22,268 nt of DNA, from contig MNYI01000065.1 of NCBI GenBank assembly GCA_001873945.1, positions 1 through 22,268 on the forward strand, given 5' to 3'. The notes under the pieces are model-generated. The model was not told the DNA's origin. It saw only the letters and a program-made list of their open reading frames with translations, and did not search any database. The position numbers were made by a program, and so were the translations under genes. This DNA is from Candidatus Desantisbacteria bacterium CG2_30_40_21 (GTDB lineage Bacteria; UBA9089; CG2-30-40-21). Of this stretch, positions 8,320 to 15,913 are shown in pieces (positions within the stretch are counted from its first letter, which is position 1; every line of letters begins with the position of its first letter).

Positions 8320-8346
8320 CTTTATCTTTTCCTCCTTTTCAGGATA

Positions 8347-8375
8347 ATTTTATCACACACTTCTTAAAATGTCAA
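8347..8375 (-). promoter_or_regulatory. Sigma70 promoter of the coiled-coil gene
   Basis: On the minus strand TTGACA (8375-8370), a 17-nt spacer and TAAAAT (8352-8347). The hexamers and spacing are identical to the pilT and tig promoters. It sits about 95 bp from the divergent tig promoter. Confidence 0.7.
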
Positions 8376-8467
8376 GAAGAAAAATGAGAAAAATGGGGAA
8401 AAATGGAAAAATGGGGACAGCACCCTATTCAAAATGAGAATTGCCGCTGGAGGGGTATTAAATTTTC

Positions 8468-8496
8468 TTGACAAATCGCAAGATATTTGATAAAAT
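8468..8496 (+). promoter_or_regulatory. Sigma70 promoter of tig
   Basis: TTGACA (8468-8473), 17-nt spacer, TAAAAT (8491-8496), followed by an A/T-rich start region and the AGGAGG of tig at 8525-8530. Best-matching promoter in the window; the short 5' leader of about 30 nt fits. Confidence 0.8.
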
Positions 8497-8535
8497 ATAT
8501 AACATAAAAAATTGTTAGCAGGATAGGAGGAAGAT

Positions 8536-9828
8536 GTGCAATTAGAATGTGAATATAAGGATAATTGTCAGGTTGAATTTAAGGTGGTTGTTCCTGAAAA
8601 GATGATACAGGAAAGATATAAAAAGGAGCTGAATGCTATCATTGCAAAGACATCGCTACCTGGATTCAGGATGGGCAAGGTTCCCAGAGATGTAGTTGAA
8701 ACTCGATTTGGTAAAAAAGTAAAACAGGAGACTATCCAGAAACTTATTAACGAGTCATGTACAGAAGGGATAAAACAACATGATCTTCAACCTGTAACCC
8801 GTCCTTCTATTACTGATATTCAGTATGAAGACGAAAAGGATCTTTTATTTTCTGTCAGTATAGAAATAAAACCAAGTATAGAATTTGAAGATTATCGGAA
8901 TATACCTTTAATTAAAAAGATATTAGAGGTTAAGGATGATGCTGTTGAATCTCAGCTTCAATATTTGCAAGAGGAATATGCTGTTCTGATAGATATAGAT
9001 GATAGACCAATAATGAAGGGTGATGTTGCTATTGTAGATTTTGATTATTTGTTGAATGGTGTCAGGCAAAGTAAGGAAAACGATTTGATGGAAATAGGTA
9101 AAGACACTGCTTTGCCTGAGTTTGAGGAAAAGTTGATTGGGTTAAGGATTGGCGAAAAAACTACATTTACACTCACTCTGCCTGAGAATTTTATTAATCC
9201 CCAGATGGCAGGGACGGATATAACCTTTAATGTTGAAATAAAAGGATTGAAAGAAAAACAGTTGCCTGCAATTGATGATGAATTTGCTAAGGATATGGGG
9301 GATTATGAAACCATTGAGGATATAAAGGATGCGATACGAGAAAATCTTGGGAAAGAAAATGATAAAGCAGCTCAAGAGGCATTAAAGAATAAGATTATAG
9401 GAGCCTTGCTTGAAAGATGTGATTTCCAGCTTCCAAAATCATTGGTTGATCAAGAAACAGCGTTTTTTTGTGATGAATTTGTCTCTTACTTTCAGCAACA
9501 TGGTACCGATATGCCGAAAGGTATGGACAAGGAAACATTACACCAGAAATTTCAACCAAAGGCTGAAAAAAAACTTAAATTATTATTGCTTCTTGAGCAT
9601 ATTGCCTTAAAGGAAAATATTACTGTAAGTGATGAGGAATATAAAAAATGGATCTTTGCTAATTTTCGGGGAAAGCCTGAAAAAATCAGGGAATACTTGA
9701 TTGATGAGGAGAAAAAGGATGCAAAAATGCATGAAATGTTGATAGATAAAATATTAAATTTTCTCATAGATGTTGCCGATATAAAAGTTGAGGTGGTAAG
9801 TCAAGTGGAAGAAGAATCAGGTGATTAG
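8536..9828 (+). CDS. tig: Trigger factor (ribosome-bound chaperone and prolyl isomerase)
   Basis: Trigger factor docks at the ribosome exit tunnel and shields nascent chains. The N-terminal ribosome-binding domain shows the signature LPGFRMGKVPRDVVETRFGK (about residues 39-58; the family loop is GFRxGKxP). The FKBP-type isomerase domain is at about 150-245 with KGDVAIVDFDYLLNG, MEIGKDTALPEFEEKLIG and FTLTLPENF. The C-terminal arm is Lys/Glu-rich and helical. 430 residues is normal. The start is GTG at 8536, 5 nt after AGGAGG; an overlapping ATG at 8534 is out of frame and hits a stop after three codons. First gene of the tig-clpP-clpX cluster. Confidence 0.95.
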   Translation: MQLECEYKDNCQVEFKVVVPEKMIQERYKKELNAIIAKTSLPGFRMGKVPRDVVETRFGKKVKQETIQKLINESCTEGIKQHDLQPVTRPSITDIQYEDEKDLLFSVSIEIKPSIEFEDYRNIPLIKKILEVKDDAVESQLQYLQEEYAVLIDIDDRPIMKGDVAIVDFDYLLNGVRQSKENDLMEIGKDTALPEFEEKLIGLRIGEKTTFTLTLPENFINPQMAGTDITFNVEIKGLKEKQLPAIDDEFAKDMGDYETIEDIKDAIRENLGKENDKAAQEALKNKIIGALLERCDFQLPKSLVDQETAFFCDEFVSYFQQHGTDMPKGMDKETLHQKFQPKAEKKLKLLLLLEHIALKENITVSDEEYKKWIFANFRGKPEKIREYLIDEEKKDAKMHEMLIDKILNFLIDVADIKVEVVSQVEEESGD

Positions 9829-10029
9829 GAGTCGAGAAAAAAGTAAGTTGTACACCAAGAGTCACTCAAGACGCTTGGCTGGCAAGTCTGACTTGTCAGA
9901 TTTGTCTGACTGTATGTAAACGACGAACAACGGAGCCAGACAAGATGGATCGGTGATACGACTCCTGCAAGTTATTTTTTCTTGACGACTTAGTCTGTAG
10001 CCTGAAGATTATATATTTGGAGGATAAAA
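9829..10029. other. tig-clpP spacer with REP-like palindromes and a possible promoter
   Basis: No gene is seen. Around 9878-9912 there are overlapping small palindromes (CAAGTCTGACTTG, TCTGACTTGTCAGA), REP-like in look. TTGACG at 9982-9987 is a good -35, with A/T-rich GATTATATAT after it, but the spacing to a -10 is not ideal (about 19-22 nt), so the clpP promoter is only possible. Confidence 0.4.
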
Positions 10030-10710
10030 ATGGCGTTAATTCCTATGGTTGTTGAACAGAATGCAAGAGGAGAGAGGGGATATGATATCTTTTCACGATT
10101 GTTAAAGGAAAGGATCATATTTATTGGTACTCCCATTGATGATGATGTGGCTAATGTTATCATTGCACAGATATTGTTTTTAGAGGCTGAAGACCCGGAA
10201 AAGGATATTAACCTTTATATCAATAGTCCTGGTGGGGTGGTAACTGCGGGACTGGCTATTTATGATACGATGCAATATGTAAGGGCAGATATTGTTACTA
10301 TTTGTGTTGGTCAGGCAGCCAGTATGGGGGCATTATTGCTTTGTGCGGGTGCAAAGGGTAAAAGATTTTCCCTGCCCCATGCCCGAATCATGATCCATCA
10401 ACCGCTTGGCGGCGTTCAGGGACAGGCCGTTGACATTCATATTCAGGCACAAGAGATTATGAGGATGAGGGACTTGTTAAATGGTATCCTGTCAAGGCAT
10501 ACCGGTCAAACAGTAACGGATGTTCAGCTGGGTACAGACAGGGATTATTATATGTCTGTGGAAGAGGCTAAAACTTATGGGATAATAGACGAGGTTCTTC
10601 AATCACGGTTATCAGCTGATGTGATACATCCAATAGCTGAGACAAAAATAACTGATATAAAAACAGCTGAGTTGAAAATAGCTGATATAAAAAAAGCAAA
10701 GAAAAAATAA
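10030..10710 (+). CDS. clpP: ATP-dependent Clp protease proteolytic subunit ClpP
   Basis: ClpP is the serine protease barrel of ClpXP. The catalytic triad is visible: Ser98 in GQAASMGALL, His123 in ARIMIHQPLGG, and Asp172 in GTDRDYYMS. The N-terminal LIPMVVEQNARGERGYDIFS and the DDDVANVIIAQ helix are typical. At 226 residues it is 20-30 longer than usual. The extra C-terminal tail (from about 204) is two degenerate 10-residue repeats, KITDIKTAEL and KIADIKKAKK, ending in a Lys-rich stretch. GGAGG at 10019-10023 sets the start. clpX begins 11 nt downstream, so the two are cotranscribed. Confidence 0.95.
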   Translation: MALIPMVVEQNARGERGYDIFSRLLKERIIFIGTPIDDDVANVIIAQILFLEAEDPEKDINLYINSPGGVVTAGLAIYDTMQYVRADIVTICVGQAASMGALLLCAGAKGKRFSLPHARIMIHQPLGGVQGQAVDIHIQAQEIMRMRDLLNGILSRHTGQTVTDVQLGTDRDYYMSVEEAKTYGIIDEVLQSRLSADVIHPIAETKITDIKTAELKIADIKKAKKK

Positions 10711-10721
10711 GGAGGAAGTTT

Positions 10722-11972
10722 ATGCTCCGTTTTGGGGATAATAAGAGTGAAAAGGTAGCATGTTCTTTTTGCGGTAAGAGTCAAGAGGCTGCGAAAAAAT
10801 TAGTGGCTGGACCAGGTGTTTTTATCTGCGATGAATGTGTGGGGTTATGCAATGAAATAATTGGGGATGAATGGACATCTGTAAGGAAACTTAATCCTGA
10901 TTTTTTGCCAAGGCCTAAAGAGATAAAGGCTGTTCTGGATGAGTATGTTATTGGTCAGGAAATAGCAAAAAAAACACTTTCTGTAGCAGTTTATAATCAT
11001 TACAAACGAATAAATTACTCTTCTTCACGGCGAAATGATATTGAGTTAGAAAAGAGTAACATTCTTTTGCTGGGTCCAACCGGTTCAGGGAAAACCTTAT
11101 TAGCTCAAACTATGGCCAGAATATTGGATGTGCCCTTTGCCATAGTAGATGCTACTGCCTTGACTGAGGCTGGGTATGTGGGTGAAGATGTGGAAAATAT
11201 CCTGCTCAGGCTTATTCAAGTAGCTGATTTTGATGTGAAAAAAGCAGAGATGGGGATTATCTATATTGATGAAATAGATAAGGTTGCTAGAAAAGGTGGG
11301 AATAACGCTTCGATTACCCGTGATGTCTCTGGTGAGGGCGTGCAGCAAGCATTGTTAAAGATATTGGAGGGAACTGTGGCTAATGTCCCGCCCCAGGGTG
11401 GAAGGAAACATCCACATCAGGAGTATATCCAATTGGATACTACAAATATTCTCTTTATTTGTGGTGGTGCCTTTATTGGGATAGAGGATGTTATTGAGCA
11501 ACGGATTGGCAAAAAAACTCTTGGTTTTGGAGGAACTATCAAGACAAAACAGGAAAAAAATAGTAGAGAGACTTTATCTCAGATTATCCCGGATGATCTG
11601 CTGAAATATGGTTTGATCCCTGAATTTATTGGCAGAATTCCGATTACAGGGGCACTTGATACCTTAAGAAAGGATGATTTGATGCGTATATTGACTGAAC
11701 CAAGAAATGCCCTGATAAAACAGTATCAGAGATTTTTTGAGATGGATGGTGCAAGGCTAAGGTTTACTGATGATTGTATCGAAACAATTGCAGAAATAGC
11801 CCTTAAACGAGAGACAGGAGCCAGGGGATTGAGAGCTGTGCTTGAGGATACCATGCTTGATATTATGTATGAGATTCCTTCTCGAACCAACATAAAGGAG
11901 GTAGTCATTACCAGAGAGGTTGCTCTTGGTAAGGCTAAACCTACGCTGATGTTGCATAAGGAAATTGCATAG
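10722..11972 (+). CDS. clpX: ATP-dependent Clp protease ATP-binding subunit ClpX
   Basis: ClpX is the AAA+ unfoldase that feeds substrates into ClpP. The N-terminal zinc-binding domain has Cys14, 17, 36 and 39 (CSFC and CDEC). Walker A GPTGSGKT lies near 118-125, pore-loop GYVGED near 150, Walker B IIYIDEIDK near 180, and the ClpP-contacting IGF loop is present in the form LGFGG near 267. Sensor 2 is GARGLRAVLE near 365. Length 416 is normal and all functional motifs are intact. A strong AAGGAGG lies 6 nt before the ATG. Confidence 0.96.
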   Translation: MLRFGDNKSEKVACSFCGKSQEAAKKLVAGPGVFICDECVGLCNEIIGDEWTSVRKLNPDFLPRPKEIKAVLDEYVIGQEIAKKTLSVAVYNHYKRINYSSSRRNDIELEKSNILLLGPTGSGKTLLAQTMARILDVPFAIVDATALTEAGYVGEDVENILLRLIQVADFDVKKAEMGIIYIDEIDKVARKGGNNASITRDVSGEGVQQALLKILEGTVANVPPQGGRKHPHQEYIQLDTTNILFICGGAFIGIEDVIEQRIGKKTLGFGGTIKTKQEKNSRETLSQIIPDDLLKYGLIPEFIGRIPITGALDTLRKDDLMRILTEPRNALIKQYQRFFEMDGARLRFTDDCIETIAEIALKRETGARGLRAVLEDTMLDIMYEIPSRTNIKEVVITREVALGKAKPTLMLHKEIA

Positions 11973-11983
11973 GGAATATAAGG

Positions 11984-12020
11984 AAAGGATAGACAGGATA
12001 ACAGGATAAACAAGATAAGT
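11984..12020 (+). repeat. Degenerate ACAGGATAA tandem repeat between clpX and hppA
   Basis: AAGGATAGACAGGATAACAGGATAA-type units (roughly 9-10 nt period) fill the start of the 97-nt gap. Similar GGAT-rich repeats (CACGGAT) occur at 19452-19500. The separate AGGAGG at 12056-12061 serves hppA. Confidence 0.45.
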
Positions 12021-12069
12021 AACCAGTTAATCATATTAATCTTGTCAAAAATAACAGGAGGTTAGTTGA

Positions 12070-14088
12070 ATGGAAAATTTCGTAAATCTTTCTTGTGTTT
12101 TTGGAATTGGTGGATTGTTGATTGCTCTGGCTATCTTTTTTGGGATCAAGAAGTTGGATGCTGGGAATGAACGGATGAAGGATATTGCCGAGCAGATTCA
12201 TCTTGGGGCAATGGTCTTCTTAAAGACAGAGTGTCGAGTGATTGCTATTTTTGTGGCAGTTGTCTTTTGTCTGTTGGCTTATTATATTAACCTTCAGACA
12301 GGCATTGCCTTTATTTGTGGTGGGATATGCTCCATGTTCGCTGGTTTTTTTGGCATGAAGGCAGCTACCTTGGCTAATGTAAGAACAACTCAGGCAGCAG
12401 CTACAAAGGGACAATCAGCTGCCCTTCAGGTTGCCTTTTCAGGCGGCTCAGTGATGGGATTATCTGTAGCGAGCATTGGACTTTTAGGGATTGGCATCTT
12501 TTTTATGTTGTTTGGTAAGCCTGATACAGCGGCTATCATTAATGGGTTTGCTATGGGTGCCAGCTCAATTGCCTTATTTGCCAGGGTTGGCGGTGGGATT
12601 TATACCAAGTCAGCTGATGTTGGCTCTGATCTGGTGGGTAAGATTGAGGCAGGTATTCCGGAGGATGACCCGAGAAATCCCGGGGTTATTGCCGATAATG
12701 TGGGCGATAATGTTGGTGATGTAGCCGGTATGGGGGCTGATTTATTTGAATCTTATGTGGGGTCTATGGTTGCACCTATTATTATTGCAGCAACCATGTC
12801 TATGGGGATGATAGTTGATTTACATTGTACCTCAAAGCTGCAACTCATGGCTTTACCTATTCTTATCAGTATGGTTGGTCTGTTAGCCTCTATTGTTGGT
12901 ATAGCTTCTGTAAAGATACTCAAGGCACTTGATCCAGCTTCTGTTTTAAGATACGCATCCGTTGTGAGTATGGGTCTTTTATTGGCTGGTGCTTTTTTGG
13001 TGATTAAGACTATGGGTATTTCCATTGGTGTATATTATGCTGTAGCAGGTGGTTGTTTTGCTGGGCTGGCAATTGGTTTACTTACTGAGTATTTTACCAG
13101 TGGTAAGCCGGTTAAGACCATTGCTAATGCTTGTAAAACCGGTGCAGCAACAAATATTATTACTGGTTTTGCAGTAGGCATGCAAAGTGTTGCCCTGCCT
13201 GTTCTGGCAATTTGTGTGGCTGTGTTTGTTGCGTATCAGTCTGCAGGTCTTTATGGGATTGCTCTGGCTGCTGTTGGTATGTTGGCTACCATTGGACTTA
13301 CCATGTCTGTAGATGCTTATGGTCCAATTGCAGATAATGCTGGTGGTATCTCAGAGATGTCTGAGCTTGGACCTGATGTAAGAAAGATTACGGATGGGCT
13401 TGATTCACTTGGAAATACGACTGCTGCCATGGGCAAGGGGTTTGCCATTGGTTCTGCAGCTATTACTGCTCTGGCATTGTTTGCTGCCTATAGTCAGGTA
13501 GTAAACCTTCAGGTGATTAATATACTTAGTGCCAAGGTAGTGATCGGGTTATTCATTGGTGGGATTATACCCTATCTGATTGCTTCTCAAACCATGACTG
13601 CCGTAGGTAGGGCAGCGGCAAGTATAGTTGAGGAGATTCGTCGACAGTTCAGGGAAATTATTGGTTTGATGGAAGGAACAGCAAAGCCTGATACAGGCAG
13701 GTGTGTTCGTATTGCTACGGACTCAGCCATAAGAGAGATGATTCTGCCCGGTTTAACAGCGGTTATTGTCCCACCACTTGTTGGGTTTATTCTGGGTATA
13801 GAGGCATTGGGTGGAATGCTTGCTGGTGCTACGCTCTCTGGTGTATTATTGGCTTTGATGATGGCTAATAGTGGTGGTGCATGGGATAATGCGAAGAAGT
13901 ATATTGAACAGGGCAACCTTGGCGGTAAGGGTTCAGATGCCCATAAGGCTGCGGTTGTTGGTGATACGGTTGGCGATCCATTTAAGGATACATCAGGTCC
14001 GGCAATGAACATTCTTATCAAGTTGATGTCCATTGTTTCTCTGGTGCTTGCCCCGCTTTTTATGACGATAGGGCCGCTTTTGAAGTAA
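12070..14088 (+). CDS. hppA: Membrane-bound, ion-pumping pyrophosphatase
   Basis: This 672-residue integral membrane enzyme couples hydrolysis of pyrophosphate to H+ or Na+ export; about 16 transmembrane segments are expected and the sequence is hydrophobic throughout. The substrate site is intact: GGIYTKSADVGSDLVGK, then EDDPRNPGVIADNVGDNVGD, and in the C-terminal half DAYGPIADNAGGISEM and GDTVGDPFKDTSGP. GNTTAA at 448-453 has Ala where K+-independent enzymes have Lys, so the K+-dependent subfamily is inferred. Whether Na+ or H+ is pumped cannot be settled by eye. AGGAGG 8 nt before the ATG. It follows clpX by 97 nt and ends the housekeeping block. Confidence 0.95.
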   Translation: MENFVNLSCVFGIGGLLIALAIFFGIKKLDAGNERMKDIAEQIHLGAMVFLKTECRVIAIFVAVVFCLLAYYINLQTGIAFICGGICSMFAGFFGMKAATLANVRTTQAAATKGQSAALQVAFSGGSVMGLSVASIGLLGIGIFFMLFGKPDTAAIINGFAMGASSIALFARVGGGIYTKSADVGSDLVGKIEAGIPEDDPRNPGVIADNVGDNVGDVAGMGADLFESYVGSMVAPIIIAATMSMGMIVDLHCTSKLQLMALPILISMVGLLASIVGIASVKILKALDPASVLRYASVVSMGLLLAGAFLVIKTMGISIGVYYAVAGGCFAGLAIGLLTEYFTSGKPVKTIANACKTGAATNIITGFAVGMQSVALPVLAICVAVFVAYQSAGLYGIALAAVGMLATIGLTMSVDAYGPIADNAGGISEMSELGPDVRKITDGLDSLGNTTAAMGKGFAIGSAAITALALFAAYSQVVNLQVINILSAKVVIGLFIGGIIPYLIASQTMTAVGRAAASIVEEIRRQFREIIGLMEGTAKPDTGRCVRIATDSAIREMILPGLTAVIVPPLVGFILGIEALGGMLAGATLSGVLLALMMANSGGAWDNAKKYIEQGNLGGKGSDAHKAAVVGDTVGDPFKDTSGPAMNILIKLMSIVSLVLAPLFMTIGPLLK

Positions 14089-14092
14089 GTTT

Positions 14093-14212
14093 GTAATTAC
14101 TCAGGCACAAAGTGGCAAAGGCACATAGGCACAAAGCAAAGCAGGATCGTTTCGTTGTTTTTCCCTACTTTATGCCTATGGTACTTTGTGCCTTTGTACC
14201 TACCTGAATAGT
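14093..14212 (+). terminator. Long imperfect hairpin after hppA made of GGCACAAAG repeats
   Basis: The left arm (about 14093-14139, ACTCAGG, CAAAGGCACATAGGCACAAAG) pairs imperfectly with the right arm (about 14170-14212, TATGCCTATGGTACTTTGTGCCTTTG, CCTGAATAGT). It is built of the same CACAAAG units as the other intergenic repeats, here in inverted orientation. It probably closes the hppA transcript and marks the edge between the core block and the defence island. Confidence 0.5.
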
Positions 14213-14236
14213 TATGTAAGTTTTTTGATAATCTAA

Positions 14237-14284
14237 AGCATGATAAAAAGCATTGATAAAATGGGACATGCGTTTATCATATAA
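14237..14284 (+). pseudogene. Possible cas2 3'-end remnant directly before CRISPR leader 1
   Basis: The frame ending at TAA 14282-14284 reads SMIKSIDKMGHAFII. It parallels the frame ending at 21627, which reads RIDEGYAFIV; both stop at the same distance (6 nt) from the leader motif ATTCAGAACC. Changes include synonymous ones (GCG/GCA, ATC/ATT). Cas2 proteins commonly end in a similar hydrophobic strand, and cas2 commonly abuts the leader. Identification as cas2 is inference; only about 15 codons remain. Confidence 0.35.
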
Positions 14285-14389
14285 TACATTCAGAACCTCT
14301 GTGAATAACCTTAAAAACATGTGAATAGGGGAGAGGTTCTGAATTTTTGCGTTTTTGCTCCTTGTAAGACAAGGAGTTATAAATGAAGG
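14266..14389 (+). promoter_or_regulatory. CRISPR leader 1 with promoter and two inverted repeats
   Basis: Closely similar to the stretches before the repeats at 15528 and 21734. A perfect 12-bp inverted repeat, TTCAGAACCTCT (14289-14300) and AGAGGTTCTGAA (14332-14343), is followed by TTTTTGCGTTTTTGCTC. A likely promoter is TTGCTC (14355-14360), 17 nt, TATAAA (14378-14383), which would start transcripts at the first repeat. The spacer of that promoter holds a hairpin, CTCCTTG (14358-14364) and CAAGGAG (14370-14376). TATAAA to repeat is exactly 6 nt in all three leaders. Confidence 0.75.
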
Positions 14390-14563
14390 GTCCGGAGACG
14401 GACATCCTCGATCGGGGACTGAAACAATTAAACCTCCACTCTGGGAAACCTCCCAGTCCAGAGACGGACATCCTCGATCGGGGACTGAAACTTTTCCCCA
14501 TTCACCCACACATAGATGTCGGCATTTATCCGGAGACGGACATCCTCGATCGGAGTAGATGAG
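14390..14563 (+). CRISPR. CRISPR mini-array 1: three repeats, two spacers
   Basis: The repeat is 36 nt, starts GTCCGGAGAC and ends GGGGACTGAAAC; the ACTGAAAC end gives the crRNA 5' tag and fixes transcription on the plus strand. Copies: 14390-14425; 14456-14491 (one change, GTCCAGAG); 14528-14563, which is intact to CGATCGG and then degenerate, as terminal repeats usually are. Spacers are 30 nt (14426-14455) and 36 nt (14492-14527). The repeat can fold through GTCC/GGAC and CCTC/GGGG. The same repeat occurs at 15528 and 21734. Confidence 0.93.
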
Positions 14564-14596
14564 CAAAATCGTTATTTGTGACTCCATAGAGTATAA

Positions 14597-14731
14597 AGTC
14601 TGTTGTCTGTGGTCTATACTTACGATAATGTAGGCAATCTGTTAGATATGATAGATACTCATGGTAAAACTACATACAATTATGATTCATCGAATAGGCT
14701 AACGCAGGAGACACAACCAAATGGAGTTTGA
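14597..14731 (+). pseudogene. RHS/YD-repeat protein remnant
   Basis: The frame from 14597 to TGA 14729-14731 reads VYTYDNVGNLLDMIDTHGKT followed by TYNYDSSNRLTQ. YD-NxGNL and YDxxNRLT are the hallmarks of YD repeats in RHS, wall-associated or toxin-delivery proteins. A stop at 14594 precedes it, so fewer than two repeats survive. The HEPN gene starts inside it (ATG 14721), using AGGAG at 14706-14710 from the YD codons as its ribosome binding site. Confidence 0.7.
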
Positions 14732-15113
14732 TGTTGAAAAGACAGTTGCATATTGGTTAGATGGAGCGGAGTATGATATGAGTGTAGCAGATGCTATGTA
14801 TCAGACAAAAAAATTCCCATATGCTCTCTTTATGGGACATTTGGCATCAGAGAAATTATTGAAGGCTATTATAGTCAAAAAGACCAATGAACATGCACCC
14901 ATAACTCATTCTCTTCCATTTTTGGCTGAAAAATCAACACTTTCTATCCCTGAATCAATTTTTATCAGGATAAGAGAATTTATGGAGTTTCACTTCGAAG
15001 CCCGCTATCCTAAAACAGAGAAGGCTTTTTATGCCAAATGTACTCAGGAATATACAAAAACAAAATTAGATGAGATTAAAGAGGTGTTTCAATGGTTGAA
15101 AAATCAATTATAA
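14721..15113 (+). CDS. HEPN-domain protein, putative toxin of HEPN-MNT pair 1
   Basis: This 130-residue all-helical HEPN protein starts MEFDVEKTVAYWLDGAEYDM; the YWL-x2-A-x2-D start, MGHLASEKLLKAIIV, the THSL loop and the EARYPKTEKAFY stretch are family marks. HEPN partners of MNT nucleotidyltransferases are commonly RNase toxins. A clear R-X4-6-H RNase motif is not evident in this one, so the catalytic role is uncertain. The MNT gene overlaps its 3' end by 22 nt, implying coupled translation. It is a diverged homologue of the HEPN gene at 20814. Start is inside the RHS remnant. Confidence 0.85.
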   Translation: MEFDVEKTVAYWLDGAEYDMSVADAMYQTKKFPYALFMGHLASEKLLKAIIVKKTNEHAPITHSLPFLAEKSTLSIPESIFIRIREFMEFHFEARYPKTEKAFYAKCTQEYTKTKLDEIKEVFQWLKNQL

Positions 15114-15418
15114 GGACTATTAAAAAATTTGCTCAGGTTTTAGAAAAAGATGGAGTTGATATTGATAAAATTCTCCTTTATGGTTCTTATAGAGAAGGAA
15201 AACCGAGAATAGATAGTGATATTGATATAGCGGTAATTTCAAGAGATTTTGGGAAAGATCCAACAGAAGAGGGGATGTATCTTTTTAGAGTTGCCGGAGA
15301 TATTGACTCCAAAATGGAACCTGTTCCCATCTCATCAGATTCCTATGAAAAGGATACATGGATACCATTGATATATGAAATTCGACAAAAAGGGATTGAG
15401 GTATATACTGGTAAGTAA
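15092..15418 (+). CDS. MNT-type minimal nucleotidyltransferase, putative antitoxin of pair 1
   Basis: The 108-residue protein has the polymerase-beta-type motif LLYGSYREGKPRIDSDIDIA at about residues 28-47: GS, then the metal-binding D-x-D ten residues later. In studied MntA-HepT pairs the MNT enzyme neutralises the HEPN partner by attaching AMP to it; that mechanism is assumed here from the family. The catalytic residues look intact. It overlaps the HEPN gene and is followed by a strong hairpin at 15425-15452. The paralogue is at 21179. Confidence 0.87.
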   Translation: MVEKSIIRTIKKFAQVLEKDGVDIDKILLYGSYREGKPRIDSDIDIAVISRDFGKDPTEEGMYLFRVAGDIDSKMEPVPISSDSYEKDTWIPLIYEIRQKGIEVYTGK

Positions 15419-15424
15419 AATGGG

Positions 15425-15452
15425 AAAATTGAGGTCAGCTGACTTCAATTTT
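15425..15452 (+). terminator. Near-perfect 28-bp palindrome, terminator of HEPN-MNT pair 1
   Basis: AAAATTGAGGTC, AGCT, GACTTCAATTTT: a 12-bp stem with one G-U pair and a 4-nt loop, ending in a T-run on one strand and mirrored by an A-run on the other. It could work in both directions. It separates the toxin-antitoxin pair from leader 2. Confidence 0.7.
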
Positions 15453-15457
15453 CGATC

Positions 15458-15527
15458 TTTGAATAGGGGAGAGGTTCTGAATTTTTGCGTTTTTGCTCCT
15501 TTAATGACAAGGGGTTATAAATGAAGG
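15458..15527 (+). promoter_or_regulatory. CRISPR leader 2 (5'-truncated)
   Basis: From about 15460 (TGAATAGGGGAGAGGTTCTG) it matches leader 1 almost base for base, but the left arm of the large inverted repeat (TTCAGAACC) and everything upstream is missing. Retained: TTGCTC (15493-15498), 17 nt, TATAAA (15516-15521), 6 nt, repeat. The inner hairpin is CTCCTT (15496-15501) with AAGGGG (15509-15514), containing one T-G wobble, intermediate between leaders 1 and 3. It is the only promoter I can see upstream of the cmr relic. Confidence 0.7.
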
Positions 15528-15601
15528 GTCCGGAGACGGACATCCTCGATCAGGGACTGAAACTCTCTTTCGTGAGCGATTTGCCGACGACTACAGTCCG
15601 G
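15528..15601 (+). CRISPR. CRISPR mini-array 2: one repeat, one spacer, cut in the second repeat
   Basis: Repeat 15528-15563 has one change (CGATCAGG). A 32-nt spacer follows (15564-15595). Then GTCCGG (15596-15601), the first 6 nt of a second repeat, runs into unrelated sequence. The array therefore looks truncated by a deletion or rearrangement inside repeat 2, bringing it next to the broken gene before cmr1. Confidence 0.75.
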
Positions 15602-15617
15602 TTATGTGGAGGCGGTT

Positions 15618-15913
15618 ATGTTTGAAATAAAATGTGGCGACCCATCACTATCAAAGGGGCCGGCATCGCCGGCACCGTATACTCGCTTTGTCCTTCCATT
15701 TGCTTATAATCTTGAGAAAATTACTGCTGAAGAAAAACCGTGCCAGTCTTATGTCCTTGAAAATGATCCAGATAAAATCTGGAGGGAAAGACAGAGACAG
15801 GACAGGGTCAGTCTGACTCCAGATACACTCTTCCAATAGGCTTAACGGGTAAGCCGTTGCGAGGATGCTGGAGATTCTATTTCAAGGCAATGGTAGGGGT
15901 TAATTATGGATAG
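15618..15913 (+). pseudogene. Broken gene of unknown family upstream of cmr1
   Basis: Two protein-like segments lie in different frames. Frame A from ATG 15618 reads YTRFVLPFAYNLEKITAEEK and later YVLENDPDKIWRERQ, stopping at 15839. Frame B, recognisable from about 15815, reads RYTLPIGLTGKPLRGCWRFY then FKAMVGVNYG, stopping at 15911-15913. Frame B's stop overlaps the cmr1 ATG (ATGGATAG), the usual coupling of adjacent operon genes, so it is probably the real 3' end. An internal deletion or frameshift between about 15790 and 15820 is inferred. I do not recognise the family; RPLRG-WRF-like text recalls RAMP proteins but is not enough to assign it. Confidence 0.5.

Noticed and set aside
14165..14587. 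Minus-strand open frames across CRISPR array 1
   Set aside because: They translate the repeats (repeated FSPRSRMSVSG) and are artefacts of the array; the same applies to the plus-strand frame at 14355 and the minus-strand frame at 21633.
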